NCBI RefSeq assembly: GCF_040954835.1 | Contig: NC_090706.1 | Location: 31,815,148 to 31,879,147 of the forward strand | Direction: 5' to 3' | DNA length: 64,000 nucleotides | DNA from: Lepisosteus oculatus | Lineage: Eukaryota; Chordata; Actinopteri; Semionotiformes; Lepisosteidae | Shown here: one piece after another, positions 1 through 13,760 of the stretch | How the letters are laid out: every line of letters starts with the position of its first letter | Numbering within the stretch: the first letter of the stretch is position 1 | Translations under genes and position numbers: made by a program | The notes under the pieces: model-generated | Database searches by the model: none | The model's input: only the letters and a program-made list of their open reading frames with translations | Told to the model about the DNA's origin: nothing

Positions 1-39
1 AATTTTACCAGTAGCTACTCAACCTACACTTATGTTAAC

Positions 40-430
40 TAACAAGAAATAGGAGGAAAATCCAGAGCTCCCAGAGGAAGCCCACTGTAACGAACAGTTC
101 TTTCCGGACCCTATGCGGACGACAGTCCGACGGAGTGGGGAAACACTAGGGAAACGTCATGCAGGAAAACGGGGCTGAAGGCAAGGGGGCGTGCCCAAGG
201 TGCGCTGGTGCACGGGGGAGGTGTGGCCGAGGCGAACAATCCGAGAGTAGTCCTTAGGGAAAATCCAAAAACACACGAGAAAGTCCAAAACCAGGAGATC
301 CATCAGAAGAAGGAATTAAAAACACGATGACCGGGTCGGAACCGGCGGAGAGGGAACGGGAACCGAGGTTAAAACCTTAACGGGACCAGGCGCTTCCAGG
401 TCCCGGACTCACACGATATGGAAATCAGAT
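40..430 (-). mobile_element. LTR-like element, reverse orientation (family D, copy 1)
   Basis: A GC-rich block in AT-rich surroundings. Its reverse complement contains GATGGATCTCCTGG, and CCGCATAGGGTCCGGAA followed by a CTGGGAG block. This matches in order the elements at 20310-20935 (GGATGGATCTCCTGG, CTGCACAGGGTTCTGAA) and 49368-49900 (CTGCATAGGGTCCTGAA). No open frame. Most likely a solo LTR or LTR fragment; the ends are uncertain. Confidence 0.6.
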
Positions 431-509
431 GCAGAGAATACGGAGCAGGTGCATAGAATAAAGTCTCACGTGAAAGGGCTGGAGCACCCTTAAGGAGGGG
501 GGATTATAA

Positions 510-630
510 TCGTGACACCCACATGAACACAGGAAGAACATACAGTACCAACTTCACGTAGATGGCACACTAGGTCTGGAATTGAACAGAGGGCTCCAGA
601 GCTGCGAGCAAGCCATGCTAACCATATTAA
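510..630 (+). repeat. L2-like LINE 3'-end fragment
   Basis: Carries the distal part of the common fish L2-type tail: CACCCACATGAACACAGG, AGAACATACAGTACC, TCTGGAATTGAACAGAGGG and GCCATGCTAACC. The same order of motifs appears in the longer copies at 9630-9925 and 58440-58775. Confidence 0.6.
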
Positions 631-3600
631 AAACATAACTGGACAAATAGCTTCCATAATGGCATTGTAAGGACATGCTACATGAATGACCAAAACCAGT
701 CATGAAGTATTTGCCTGCATAACTAAAGCACATATTTTGCATTAACTGTACATTTTTTAAAATGTTGTCTGTGCTACCTTTTGAAATCAAATTCCCCCAA
801 ATGTATTAACTAATAGTCAACTTAGAACAAATAAACTAATAACAAACACAAACAAATACATATTTCACATTTAGTTCATTAGTACAACATCTGCTTGATT
901 GCATATAAACAATCCATTAACTGTACCCATAACATCAAAACCACATAGAATTTATTTTGGCACCACTTCAATTATAGCCTGCAGCTGAGCTGGTGGATCA
1001 GGGCCATGATACTTATTCAATTGGTGATTTTATATTGAAAAACAGAACTAGTATCACAGTTCAAGTATCACATTGTACCCAGTTCATATTCCTCAACTTT
1101 GTCATACTAAAATTGGGGGAACTGAGTATTCCTTTCAGAAATAAACACAAGGGTGGTATACATTCTGTGGTTGTAACAGTAATGACATGTCTGTAACAAC
1201 CAAGAAACCCCTGAACAATTTTTGATGATGAGATCACAACTGTACCTACTTAATATATGATAATTTGTTACAGCACTAAAATGAAACTGCAGTTGAAACA
1301 GTACTTTGTTGTATTGAAGTGAGTTTGTATACAGAAATGAAATGTTTGGTGTTTCAGCCATTTTGGGCCTTATCAAACATCTCACAACTAATTTGTTTTA
1401 ATTCATATACCTTTATATGACAAAATATTTGATAAATAACCTCAGAAGCTATGGAAAATAATAGCATAAAGGCATAAGCATTTTATGAACTCAACCCTAA
1501 ACATTACCCTCCCTTATTTGTTATTTTACTGTTATTCCAGTTTGTGCTCCACATTATATAATTCCAATCCTTCTAAGGTCATAGAGCTTTAATTCTATGC
1601 AGTCACTGAATGTATTTTCTTTTTGCTAACATCTTTAAAGTTCGTATTAAGTACACCTTAAAAACTAAAATTTTAATTGTCTACCAATACACAGTAGAAG
1701 AAAACATTCATGGAAGTACAATCTGTATCCCAACAGGTCTTCAACCAGATGTATGCCAAATCTGGTCCCTTTATTTGCCAAGATATGAGGGAGGTTAATT
1801 GAGACTCATGCTACAATTGAAAATTATAATTGGAAAACAAATGTCTGCCACATGAATGTTTCTAAGGTCAAACTATTTTAAGACTGTTTTTTTCCACTGA
1901 TTGAAAAAAAAAACATTCTACAAGACTATTTCTCTAAAATGAATCAAACAACAGGGGTTGTAAAGAGTATCTAAAACATGGTAATGCCGTTAAAAATCAT
2001 TTCCAGATTGTAAATGATTGTGTCTGCTTTCAATCACATCACCATACCAAAGGAATACCAACCCTCTGTGTAATGTTTCAGGATAATTTGGGCTAGTGTT
2101 TAGTGAGACAAGCACATAAGTTGTAAATAAATAAATGCTTGTAAAAAGCTCAATTTCAATTGATACCTACTCATTTTCATAAAGGATTACATTTCTGTGA
2201 AAACAGGGAATCATGACATATTGAAAATCAGTTTTAAAAGAGCAACTGCTTCTTAGTTCACGCATTCACATCATTTTTAAAGCCTGTCTGAGACTGCTCA
2301 GACTGCAAGTTGAGTGCAGACATCACTAGTACACATTGGGGTTATGAAATAAGCATTGTACAATTTGTGAACTGCCCTGGTTAGCCAGTAAAGCTGGGTT
2401 CCTGTGAAAGAGAGGCGCTGCACTTAACCAGTCAGCACTAACTCCACTGCAAGGCATCTTATAGCACATCCAAAATTTAAATGACTGAGACGACGTGTTG
2501 AAAGGTCTTAATTCACCACGTAGATCACTTATCCTTACGCTGAGTCATACAGTAAATATGTGACATTATTAACGAAGCAAAAATGGGTATGTATATGATT
2601 AAAATAAGGGATGTTTAGAAAGACTCTGTCTTGAACAGTAAATATCTGTAACAAAATGAAAATCCTGAAGGTAGAGATCACATTTGTGTTCAATTATCCA
2701 TCCATTCACTCAGAAGGCTGCTTATTCCTGATCTGATGAGTATTGTGGCCAGAGCATTTCCCAGAAATATGAGGCACAAAGCAGGACTTCATCTTGGATG
2801 AGTCATCAGTACACTGTATAGTAGGTGTTAATGTTACAAATGTTTTAGCTGAACTGCTGCATAAACCTGTTATTCTCTTGTTCAATCTTTTAGTTCAGAT
2901 TGCAGTTACTAATACAATCTGATTTAACAGAGACCCATGAGCTACAGTTTAAAGGCTTGTGCATTCAGCATGTTTCACTGAAATCTAAAAAGGCTAAATT
3001 ACACATCCTGTACAGTATGTAAGATATATTTTTAAAATGGCATCTTTTCCACAACGACACACACTATTAAGATGAATTGCATGTCTTGCTTCTGTTAAAT
3101 CAAACTGAATGTGCCCTTACTCTAAATCTGACTTAATGGTAAGCTCTTCCCTTACCACTCAAGAGTCCTCATCGCCTGGCGAAAGTGTTTACCACCCCTA
3201 CATGCAGAATTAAGGTAATATTAAAACTGGTTATCACAATTAATTAACTGAATATAAAAAATAATGTGCAACTTTAAGGTAAGCATTAAGCTAACATTCA
3301 TAATGTTTATTATTTTAAATTGAATTTTTGGCTGAGTAGATCATGACCAATTTATCATCACCTTAACTCATCTCAAGAAATAACAATCAGATACTAGTTA
3401 AAGCTGGTTCAATATTAATGTTTGAACAGCTCACAGGGAGACAAAATGCAATTCTAGCATAGTAATGCTTAATTTGGGGGCAAAAGTGATAATTGGTATT
3501 TTTGTTGTTGTTTGACCTTTGAAATTAAATTTTAACTTATTACAGATCAAATACAATGCCATCCCTGGCACAGTATCACCAGAAAAAAAAACAACAACAA

Positions 3601-4349
3601 AAGGAACCCTTGAGAACTCCCTTAGAATGGGTGTAAACCTTGAAAATATACAAGGATCCTCATAAAAAATCTCTACACACTAAGATTACATAAAGAATTT
3701 GATTTCTTCTGGAAATCTAAGGGATTTTAATTTTATGCCTTTTGTCCCTTGTTTGCTTTGCAGTCACATTATAGTACATATGGGAATAACTGTTTTATAG
3801 ACAATTTACACTATGTAAATATACCATACTTCATATTTACAGTCAATAACAGAGGAAGAGTGGGCCTCTGTGCTTTGACCCATCCCATGAACTCCATTAA
3901 AGATTTTTCAAAGCCTCACTGCTGGAAACTGGAGAGAGGCCCTTACTGTTCCTCTCAGATATTGTCTGCCAATTCAGTTTTAAAAATATCACAATCTTCT
4001 TAACCAGCAGAGAATAAAGCTTTCCCAGTGTGTTACTGTGAGGACTCACTGCCCACTCTCCCTAATACCTTCTTTAAAACATCCTGTCCCTTGTGATGCT
4101 ATTACTCATTAAGGTCATATCCCTTTAATCACGTTTTCTTAATCAGAAAGTCTAGCATATGCTTTCTTCTATGACTTAATGTAAAATTAATGAAAATGCC
4201 AAAAACGTCTATAAACATAGATTACAATAAGAGCAAAAATATTATTATCATCATTTCATTTTTCAGTCAGTAACCTGAGTTTAGACTGTGTTGATCATGT
4301 ACACTGCTATGTAAAAGCATATGCAATAGCAATGGGGGCATTAATTTTT
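631..4349. other. Non-coding stretch, no gene seen
   Basis: AT-rich sequence with stop codons in every frame and only short ORFs lacking recognisable domains or paired splice signals. No clear repeat family identified. Confidence 0.6.
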
Positions 4350-4495
4350 GGAAATTCCAGTTCAGAGAGAATGCCACTTACTGGCTCACCAACACCACTT
4401 CCATCAACAAACCTGGCTTTCTCAAGAAGGCCCTGAACCTGGTACTGATCAACCCCAACCTTGCTTAGCTTCTGAGATCCAGAAAAATCAGGCTA
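4350..4495 (-). repeat. 5S-rRNA-derived SINE (SINE3/DeuSINE type), reverse
   Basis: The reverse complement has GATCTCAGAAGCTAAGCAAG and then GATCAGTACC, matching box-A/box-C regions of 5S rRNA (GAAGCTAAGCAGGG, then GTTAGTACTTGG in the canonical RNA). This is followed by a GGTGTTGGTGAGCCAGTAAG block typical of the body of fish 5S SINEs. It is too diverged and incomplete to be a 5S gene. Confidence 0.6.
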
Positions 4496-7400
4496 GAGGG
4501 TAGTATGTCAGTAGTCCTCCAAATCACAACGGGTGTCAAAGCATTTATCAAAATCCAAGTACCTGCTGTTTAGTGTCTTTTAGAATAGTCTGGAGCATTG
4601 CTGGGACCCTGGTCGCCTGCCCTAGTTAAACTCAGCTTTCTGTGTTTAGTGATCACAGTCTGTTTGTTCAAAGAAGAACTGATTTTATTGCCCAACCGAA
4701 GGCCAAGATGTTTTGATATTACAGTCAGGTCCGGATGGCAGATAATCACCTTAGCAACAGTGTTTGCTGCCCCCAGTTTCTAGAGTTTATCTGCTAGTAT
4801 TTCATACAGAAAGGCATCCCCATCTATGGATATTCATCTCCAAAGATGAACAACATCTACACTTGTAAAAGAAAAAAGCTTTTAAACTACAGTAAATTTG
4901 TTTACATTCTGGGAAGAAGTCCTATTTTACATCTCCAACTGCACTTAATTTAGATAGACTCGGTGGTTTCAAATTATAGCTAGGTTTATTAAGAATAGGA
5001 ATGCAATTAAATGACTTTGAATAAACAATGAGAAAGAGTGCTCTGAACCACATATCAAATTGCCCACATTGTGAACCCTATATCTGGACTATAGACTATC
5101 TGTTCTTACTGTTGTACAGTTTTTCCAAAATAAGGGTTTTGGTCATGTGGGCTAATAAGCAGGAAGTTTAAACCTAAGGGGCTTTTCCTGTGGAACCTGC
5201 TTACTCAACTACTTAAGAAAGTGTAGTTGAATAATGAAATAATTTTAGATTCACTTATTACTTGTTTCTAGATGGCTTTTAATAAGCATATCTTAATGTT
5301 TTGTAATTAAAGCCATACAGTACATGTTGGCTATTTTAAGAATCATGCCTATTTGGATTGTTGTTAAACTTTTGCTTCCAGTCCAACAGTCCGGTTTAAA
5401 GGAAGGCAGGTTTGAGCACTTTGCCATTTGTCCTTACTATTATTATCAACTTCAAACAGCAATGGATTGGCTGGGAAAAGCCATGTGTTTAATGCAGTGC
5501 TGTTTTGATATATATAATTTTATAAGCTTCTACAACTCTTAAATATCAAACAATTAGCAACAATTTTGCCCATTTGAAATTCTTGATTAAGACCATGTGG
5601 ACTGAGTGTCAGAGGAATTCAGTTAGATGCCACCTTCTGTTGTGGTCTTTCATAGGTTTTAAATGCCTGATCAATAGATATAAATTAAAAACAATTACTA
5701 ACCTTGTTCTTTTGCTTTCTTTATGATGTACAGTACTCATCTTTTTGGTTTTATTTCAGCAGCAGAAACAAATTACAAAGTAGTCAGTTTCTCATAAATA
5801 ATCTTTTTGGTATTGTTGTTTTCCTTTTCACTGCATTATTGATTAATGAGTATTTGGTAGTGGCAGGAAAATTAATCTAATTTTAATCTTGCTCTGTTCC
5901 TTACTTCTCAGACAGTGACATTGAACTGTACTGCAATGTACTGAACAAGGTATTAAACAGTCAATGCATTATTGTTTTCTTCCTATTTGTGTCATTTGTG
6001 GCTTAGATATAATTTGAAAAGTTGAATTATAAATAGTTTTTCTAACCATGCTATACGAAATCAAAATCTTTGGGAAACTTATGAATTAAGACACACCATT
6101 TGTGTGTTTAGTTTTTATTGAGAGTATTCATTCTTGCTTCCTCGTTAAAAACCCTCTAAAGGTGAGTCTTTAATGATGTTGAGAGAGAAAGAACAGGGAA
6201 ATGTATTGAGAAAAGGGAACTCCATTAAATATGATTGGTATGTGTTTTATATATACAGTAAATAAGAATAATAAAGAGCAAAGCAGGATTTCAATTTGGA
6301 ACCAGGAGAAAAAATATATAGATTATAGATTATAAAGTCTCTGCGAGGTACCTTAATTTCCTTTTCAGGTTCCACTGTCATACTCTTTACACAACTGGAA
6401 AAAAAAACTTAAATTCTGGATTGGTCTCCATTATTAGTATAGTATGTCCTGCCACCGACAGTTTCTGTCATAACCTTGTACTGTAATTATATCTGTATTT
6501 GTAAGTGTTTATTGGATTTGAAGAATGTGGTTATTTTAATTTATGTCCTATAGGCTGAAATGATTAAATTTCAGACAGATCTGTCTGGAAAATAAAATCT
6601 TTGTCATCTCTTTTCTTTAATATTTCCAGTACCTCCAGACTTTTTCAGATAAACATGCAACCTTATTTTCCACTGAGATCAGTTTGTATTTTATAAAAAT
6701 CTAAGAATTCCAACAGGAACATACAGTAAACAAAACTTGATTAGAATAGTTATTCTAAATACAGACTGTTCTTTTTTTTTTTTTTTTTTTGCTCCTAGCA
6801 GTTTTTGGTTGGCTTTATAAAAAAACACACATTGAATTTTACCAAAATAATTTAGAGATGACGTAACATTTTAACTCCATCGCTGGACTTATTTGTGTAA
6901 GCTTTACCCTTTGGTTGGAGAAATGTATTTTCATCAAATACTAATTTGCATAACTAACTTATATAACGTGCAGTCATAGTCTAAATAAGGTATGGGTCAC
7001 ATCACAAAGCTACGTGTCCTTTTTAAGAACATAATGTAACATTCTGAAGCCCATCGTGACAGCTTAATTACATTGCAATTCCAACTTTAAAGTTCTCTCA
7101 GTGATTTTCTTAAATCACATACGAAAGCTTTCATTTCCTTTGGGATAAAAAACACTATAAAAGTGTTAGTTTTTCTGATGATAATTATTATTCTTTCATA
7201 GTTTAAGACAAGGAATTAGCAATGTTGGAACCTTTTTGAACCAAGTAGAAAAAGCTGTTTACACTCACTGCTAGTGAGCCATGCATATAATGCATGATTT
7301 ACAATAAATCAAGTGAAATAAAGATGGGCTGCTATTTATATCAGTATATCAGGTACTGGCCATGGCAAAAGGAGCACAAATCATGTATATTTAAGGACAA

Positions 7401-8985
7401 ATGAAAAAAGATATGAAAACAGTATATTTAACCCACACACAGAAAGAGTAAGACAAATAAAAACACTGCTATTAATTTCCATGGAGCATTTTTTCTTGTC
7501 TAACTCAAGCTCTCAAAAATGCATCAAAAGTTTTTTTTTATGACAATTGTTGTTGTTTTTTTTACATTTTCTAAAGTAAAAACTTCAGTCATTCATGTCT
7601 TTATTTTAATGGCAGCCACATTAAATAATTCTAATTTCGGGAAAAACCTCTCAATCATTTTGCTTTACATGCCTGTCTCATTAAAAATGTGACTCGGTTT
7701 AGCTGGTATGTCTTAAATTGGCTGGTAAAGATGATATAATCTGAAACACTGTCAGAAGAACATACCTTTGGAGTGGTGCCAATAGCCAATAGAAAGGGAG
7801 GATACTTCCCAAGGTCAAATGTCAGCAGAAGCTGAGTTCAAACGACTTGTTTTGTTGAAAGATCAACATTTAAGGAAGAGGTAGTTCTGATAATAGGTAA
7901 TACCAGTGTCTGATCTAAGAAGTAACTGTAAAGAAAATAAGTATTTTACAATACCTTGCAATGGTTTGTTATTAGTATTATGTTCGTGGTATCCTGTATT
8001 TGTATTGTTGTATTCTTCATAGAGCAAACTGTTGTGTATAATGACATTTTGATGGGAAAAACCTCCTATTCCGTTACACTGTGTTCCATTTAACATTTTT
8101 AAGCACCAAAAAATCACATTCATCATACTTCTGGCAATTTCTTGTTAAAATGTACTTTGAGGCGTTCACCAGAACATTCCATTCAAGAGCCTGTGCTTTG
8201 TAAAACCCAAATTGGATCAATCTGCAATAATGTTATTTTCATACCCAAAATGCATCATTATATTATGGGGATTAACATGACATTTTATTAATATTTACAC
8301 AGTATAATTAAGAAAGCACACAGTACCAGAATGTTTGTAATTCATCAAGGATGTGCAGTATTGTTAATATTAAATTGAATGCAATCAAAATAGTTTTGGA
8401 AGTATACATTATACATAAACTAAAGTTTCAAATTACTGTAAATAATCTAAGAAGGAGGAAAGTACCACAAATGCTCATTGTCTTCACAGTGCATTGTTTG
8501 AAAACCATTTCATGAATTTTAAATAAAGATTAATACAACGGAAAATATGTGAGTCAAAGACATAAAAGAAAGATCAATCCTCTTGAGGTGTTGACCTGAA
8601 TCAATTTCTTCGATTTTAAAATGTATTAGTCATCATTAAATCCAAGATAGTTGTAATGTAATGCATGGACACATTTAATGACACTTAGTTAGAAGGGAAT
8701 CAATCAGTATGTAGATTCAATTTTTAGAACCTCATGCTAGCTTGATTTCTGATTGAAAGCTGAATTTCACATTTATCAAGCACAATTTGGAAAGCTTGAC
8801 ATTTTTGAAGCTCCAATTAGCATTTAAGCCTCTTAGAAAATCAACTTCACAGTAAGGATCATGTCTTTTATTTCAGTGGGAAATTGCCTTAGTGAAATAT
8901 ACAAAAAGCACCTTATAGAGACTGGTAAAATAAAAACTTTATGTGTACTGTATGTGACACAGAGTGTAATAATGCATGTGGGACA
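4496..8985. other. Non-coding stretch, no gene seen
   Basis: AT-rich with no gene-like pattern. It contains a run of 17 T at 6774-6790 and several TACAGTA heptamers (for example at 5316, 6254 and 6724). Confidence 0.55.
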
Positions 8986-9510
8986 AAAGGTGTCTGGGGC
9001 TGATTGATCTTAACTGGGCTTTGAATAGTAAGGGTGGTGCATTTGTATTTCCTACCTCAGGTTCTTAAGTTTCCATTGACTGGGAGAGAGACTCTGGAAA
9101 AAGGTGCAAATGCACAATGCAACAGACAGTTGATCAATGAGCCTAGAGCAGTTAGCCCACGCTCATGACATCATCCCCTTGTGGGGGTGAGTCATGAGTC
9201 TGTTAAGGGGAGCCAGCATTACAGATTGAGATTGCAGCTGTTGGTCCCAGGAGAGGACTCAATTTGGAGACCAGGGAGTGAGAGCAGAGGAGGAAGTATT
9301 GTCCTTCTGTCCCCTCTACCCAAAACTGGACTTTGAGAGAAGCAGCATAGAGGAGGGAACACCCAGGGACACACATTGGTCAGATCAACTTTACTGTTTT
9401 TTACTCCTTTTCTATGGCTTAAGGAGACATGCCAGGTTATGGACCAGTGCTGGTTCTGGAGAACCAGGCTGTTCATGTGGGACATTTAGTTCTAGGAACT
9501 AGGGTTCTAA
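8986..9510 (+). repeat. Dispersed repeat 'family F', copy 1 (unclassified, possibly an LTR)
   Basis: Shares an ordered set of motifs with 33360-34105: ATCAATGAGCC, GCAGTTAG, CCCAGGAGAGGAC, GAGAGCAG, a C/T-rich tract, GACATGCCAGGT or GTATGCCAGGT, and GGGACATTAG or GGGACATTTAG. Same orientation as the other copy. GC content is higher than the surroundings. No coding frame spans it. Confidence 0.6.
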
Positions 9511-9629
9511 TAGAAAATACAGATGGTTAGACTTGGAAATCTTGAAATCTAAAAGATCTGTTATATTTAATTTTAATTTTAATTTAATTTAACATAATTA
9601 ATTAAAATATGTACAAATAGGTACATTAT

Positions 9630-9925
9630 TTCATCCATCCATTTTCTAAACACTTTATCCAATACAGGGTCACAGGGTAGAATGCATCCTGGATGGTACA
9701 CCAGGCCATTGCAGGGCACACACAGACACACACATGAGACGATTTTCACAGAAGCCAGTGAGCCTACCAGTATATCTTTGGACTGTTGGAGGAACCAGAG
9801 CACCCAGAGGAAATCCACACAAATGCCATGTACAGTAGATAGCACTCCAGGTCCAGAATTGGACCCGGGATCCCAGCGCTACAAGGTAGCAATGTTAAAT
9901 GCTGCACCACAATCCTACCTCTATA
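9630..9925 (+). repeat. L2-like LINE 3'-end fragment
   Basis: Contains the canonical fish tail series: CATCCATCCATTTTCTAA, CTTTATCCAATACAGGGTCA, CATCCTGGATGG, GCAGGGCACACACAGACACA, AGCCTACCAGTATATCTTTG, TGGACTGTTGGAGGAACC and ATTGGACCCGGGATCCCAGC. The small ORFs here are artefacts of the repeat. Confidence 0.75.
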
Positions 9926-12900
9926 CTGTTGTGTTATGTAAGTAATTTGAATGATTTGCTGTTTCACATAGCACTTTCTTGGCTGTAACACCGGTGTGGA
10001 AGAGGCGAGTTATTGATTTGACATGTTGACCTTTTCTAGAAACATTATGTTCTTCCATAGCTGATACATGTGCAAGTAATAGTAAATGAACTGGGTTATG
10101 CAAACTGGGAATTTCAAAGTAATTGCTGTATTTAAGTTGTCTCAAAGAAAGAATGACAGGAAAATGGAGCTTAGCCTGAAGACATAACTGTTAGAGAAGG
10201 CAAATGGGTATAACTTTATGGCATAGAGCACAACTAGCCTAGACCGCTGTGTTTATTTGAAGATCTGTGCTCTTGTTTCCCTCTAAACTACATCTATTCC
10301 TTCTATACTTTACTGATTACATACATAGGGTAGCAGCCCTAAACCCTGGGTCCAGCTCTGGAGATGAGGTTTTATCTGCAAGGGGTTTGTATGTTCTTGT
10401 TCCAGATATAGAGTATGAAGAAGGCTCCACTGCCGAAACCTTTTTTTCACCTTTTTTCTTAAAAAAGAACCTAGTGAATCATTAAGAGCTACTGGAAAGT
10501 ATAATCCTACTGTAGTTAAAAGATAATTGTGGCTTCTAGCATTCTTTTTACCTACAGTGAAATTAGCCAACCACAGCTGTATATTCATGAGAGGCAGATT
10601 ACAGTTATCAATCTGTAAAACCAATGTAAAAGATTAATAAGGTATACGTAGCATCTGATACACAGGAATGGAAAGACAAAAACCCAGGAATAGAAATGAA
10701 AACCTTAACCTTCAAGAGATAAAAATCAATTTCACCTCTGGGTAAGTATTGCAAACCAGGTTTTTTTTGTCAAATAGCATATGGAATTTTGTAAAATAAA
10801 AACATTAAAACACACACATTTCTTGAAATATCAAAGTATTTCAGGTATGGTAAAAGTGACAAAATAGATATATTTTATAAACACCCCCATGTCATATAGC
10901 CTTTTTTACATCTATGTTTCAGATGTATTCTGTTGCTGTAACAGAATAAAACTCAAGATTAAAGGTGTAGTTCTAAAGGCTGATAGAGGAATAGAAACAG
11001 AGACAGGAATACCAGAGTTTATTAATCTGATGTTCGGAATGATAATGCTATGATTGGTATATTCTGTTTGCTGTATAAATAAGAGGTCCATCTGTCATTC
11101 AATCCAGCTTTGTCATGAGAAATTTCTACTTTATATTTCTGCTCAGTCTTATTTATGCTTCTCATTCACCAGCTCTGCTATAGGTTTTTTATGGCTATTG
11201 CTTTTAGTGTTCTATTTGTTCTATTGTTGTTCTGGTGAACGACGACAACATTTTACAATTCAAAAAAATAAAATACAAGAATTTGCTAAATTATAAAGAT
11301 GAAAAGATTATATTTCGAAGCTGTTAACTAGTTTTGGTATCCTATTGAATAGAACATGAGTCTGTTATGAACTGATTAGAATATAGATTAAAAAATAAAA
11401 AGGAAAATGTATTTGGCTCTTATGTAGTGATTCATAAAAAATAATCTTTATAACTTCTAAACAAGACTTTTTTTAGTTCCAATTAATTTCTGACATGTTC
11501 ATTCATACAAAAATAATGAAAGCGGGATACTGTATCTTCTGTTGTCTCTGAAGAAGGTCTTCGTAAAAAAAAAAGCATTTTCATAAATATGTATTTAACA
11601 AAAATCCAACGTGCATTGCACAATATAAATACATTTACAATTTACAACATTGGGAATTACTTTCTGTGTGAGTTCAGTGATTATAAGCTTGAAACTGCTA
11701 ATCACTGTCTGTCATACCCAGTAGTTACACAGTATGGTGGCTTAGATAAAATTGGCATAAACAGTTACATTTGTATGCATGTCAGGGTATTTGCAAGCCC
11801 AGCAAGATTTCAATCTATCCTGAAAACCACTATTTATAAAATCCCAATCATAAGCACTCTTAACACCTATTTGAACCTGTTCTGTTTGTCGGTTTATCAC
11901 TGCTGCTTTGCATATAAAGCTGGAGCTGATAAAATTATTAAGAGAAGTGGCTGAATAATCTGCTTTTGAAACTGTCACAGAACACCTCTGGAGGCTCTGC
12001 AGCTGGTTTATATCAACATTTCTTTCCTTAAATACTGTTTAACATAGGAAACATTCCAAACATGGAGTAGAGTCACATGGGTACAGCACAACATTCATTT
12101 GCTGAGACCTGCATCGCAACATAAGCATCACAACATTATGAGATGTTTTCTTAGATATCCATATATAAAGTTTCTTTCCTTGGATAATATATGGAGTTTA
12201 TATAACGAAAGTTCAGGAGGGATGACAACCACGCTCAATTGTTCCCAGCCGTCAGTAATTAGCAATCAGAATTAGCAATTAAGCCAAATATCTGCTCCAT
12301 AATAATTCATTACGCTTTGATCTTGGGCGTTGTCATTTATAGTGAAGTCACTTTCCAGCGTTACCTTGGAAAGATTTTTAACTCAATTATAACAATGAGA
12401 AATTATATACTGGTCTCATGCACTATTCTATGGAAGTCTTTACATGCCTTCCTGATACCTAGCTTTCTTTAAGGAGGATCATGTAGAAAAAGACAGCAGA
12501 TTAGCTACTGTACTAGTTGCCAAAGAAATTACTGCAGGTGAGCAGTATCTGTTAATTGGCAACACATATTTTTCACTTATATTCTTATACTAGTTGGAGT
12601 TGAAGTATAATGTTTCAGAATTGTCAAACACATACCATAAATACCAGGAAGAAACCTACACATTTACATTAACCCAAATATGTCCTCATCCAACAAGTAG
12701 AATGTTTTTATATATTTGTTTATCCCAGTTTGCCTGATTTATTACTCCTTCACTTGGGCTGTGCCAGAGAATAAAGAACTCAGGTGTCTAAAATATTATC
12801 TCTACTGCTTGGGTATATTCTTAGCATTTCTACAGTTTGGGAGTTAGAATTAATGTATTTAATTGTAAATTATCCCACTCAGTATACTGTATTTGGTGTT

Positions 12901-13257
12901 CTCCAATTTTCTTAACCTGCTCAATATTTGTAACTTTACTTTTTTGCTAAATAAGCATTTGCAAGACAGGAAAAATTGATAGGCAAATTAAAAGAAATTA
13001 GATTTATTTAGCATAAAATTGTTTTAGAACTAATAAACTGATGAACCAATCAAAGATTATGGTTTTACATACAGGCTCTTTAATGATGTAAATCAATCAA
13101 ATAATGCAGAAATCTAGGTTGAAAGATTAAATCCTGACAAAAAATAAGTGTTATAATTAAATTACATATTTTTTGCTTGTCTATTTTTTGCTAATCATAC
13201 TATCAATAAGTTTACTGAGCAAGTAGTTTATTAAAAACAAGGAATAGGTTACCAGAT
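9926..13257. other. Non-coding stretch, no gene seen
   Basis: The longest frame (11589-11954, plus) has no recognisable domain, no splice context and ordinary AT-rich composition. No repeat recognised. Confidence 0.5.
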
Positions 13258-13350
13258 GCAGCCATTCAAAATGCACGGTACAACCACATACCGCATGCAA
13301 TTAACCACAGGTCACCGCGTTGTACCGCGGTACGTGATTGTCTGGCCAAA
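13258..13350. repeat. CpG-rich repeat fragment containing a perfect palindrome
   Basis: Shares ATTCAAAATGC and TACCGCAT-type motifs with 60965-61060. Contains GTACCGCGGTAC (13322-13333), a perfect 12-base palindrome. Unusually CpG-rich for this window. Possibly the end of a DNA transposon; class not determined. Confidence 0.4.
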
Positions 13351-13704
13351 AAGACAGACAGGGGCACTTGTGGTGCATTGGTTGTTAGTGAAAAGATTTA
13401 ATCATTTAATCTCTTTATAGAAACCCTTTTAATAGTCATTTGCTTTGAGATGTTCACTAATGGCACTAAAATGTAGTCACAGAACAGGAATAAAAATTAT
13501 GCATTATGCAACATGATATAAGTGGACTCATTTTCAGGTATTATGACTAATTCTTATTCCACTGCCAAAACATTTACTTAAAGAAATTTAATAGGACCAA
13601 AAAAAAGGTTTTAAATGTAAACCATACAATAATGTAATTTAGGTGGGTAGCTGCGTAGGCTGCAAAGGAACAAGTATTACAGTAGGTTTATTCCATGCTG
13701 AAAA

Positions 13705-13760
13705 AAAGAAGAAAGAGAACACAACGTTTCAGCCATGGAGCAGTCTTCAGGTGTGATTAC
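13705..13760. repeat. Short repeat fragment, class uncertain
   Basis: Holds ACAACGTTTCAGCCATGGAG and CTTCAGGTGTGATTA. This pair of motifs looks like a widely dispersed fish repeat, but no second copy lies in the window to confirm it. Confidence 0.3.

Noticed and set aside
9682-9945. Plus-strand 87-aa frame at 9.7-9.9 kb
   Set aside because: It lies entirely inside an L2-like LINE tail and has no protein signature.
11589-11954. Plus-strand 121-aa frame
   Set aside because: No domain, no splice or start context, and composition identical to surrounding non-coding DNA.
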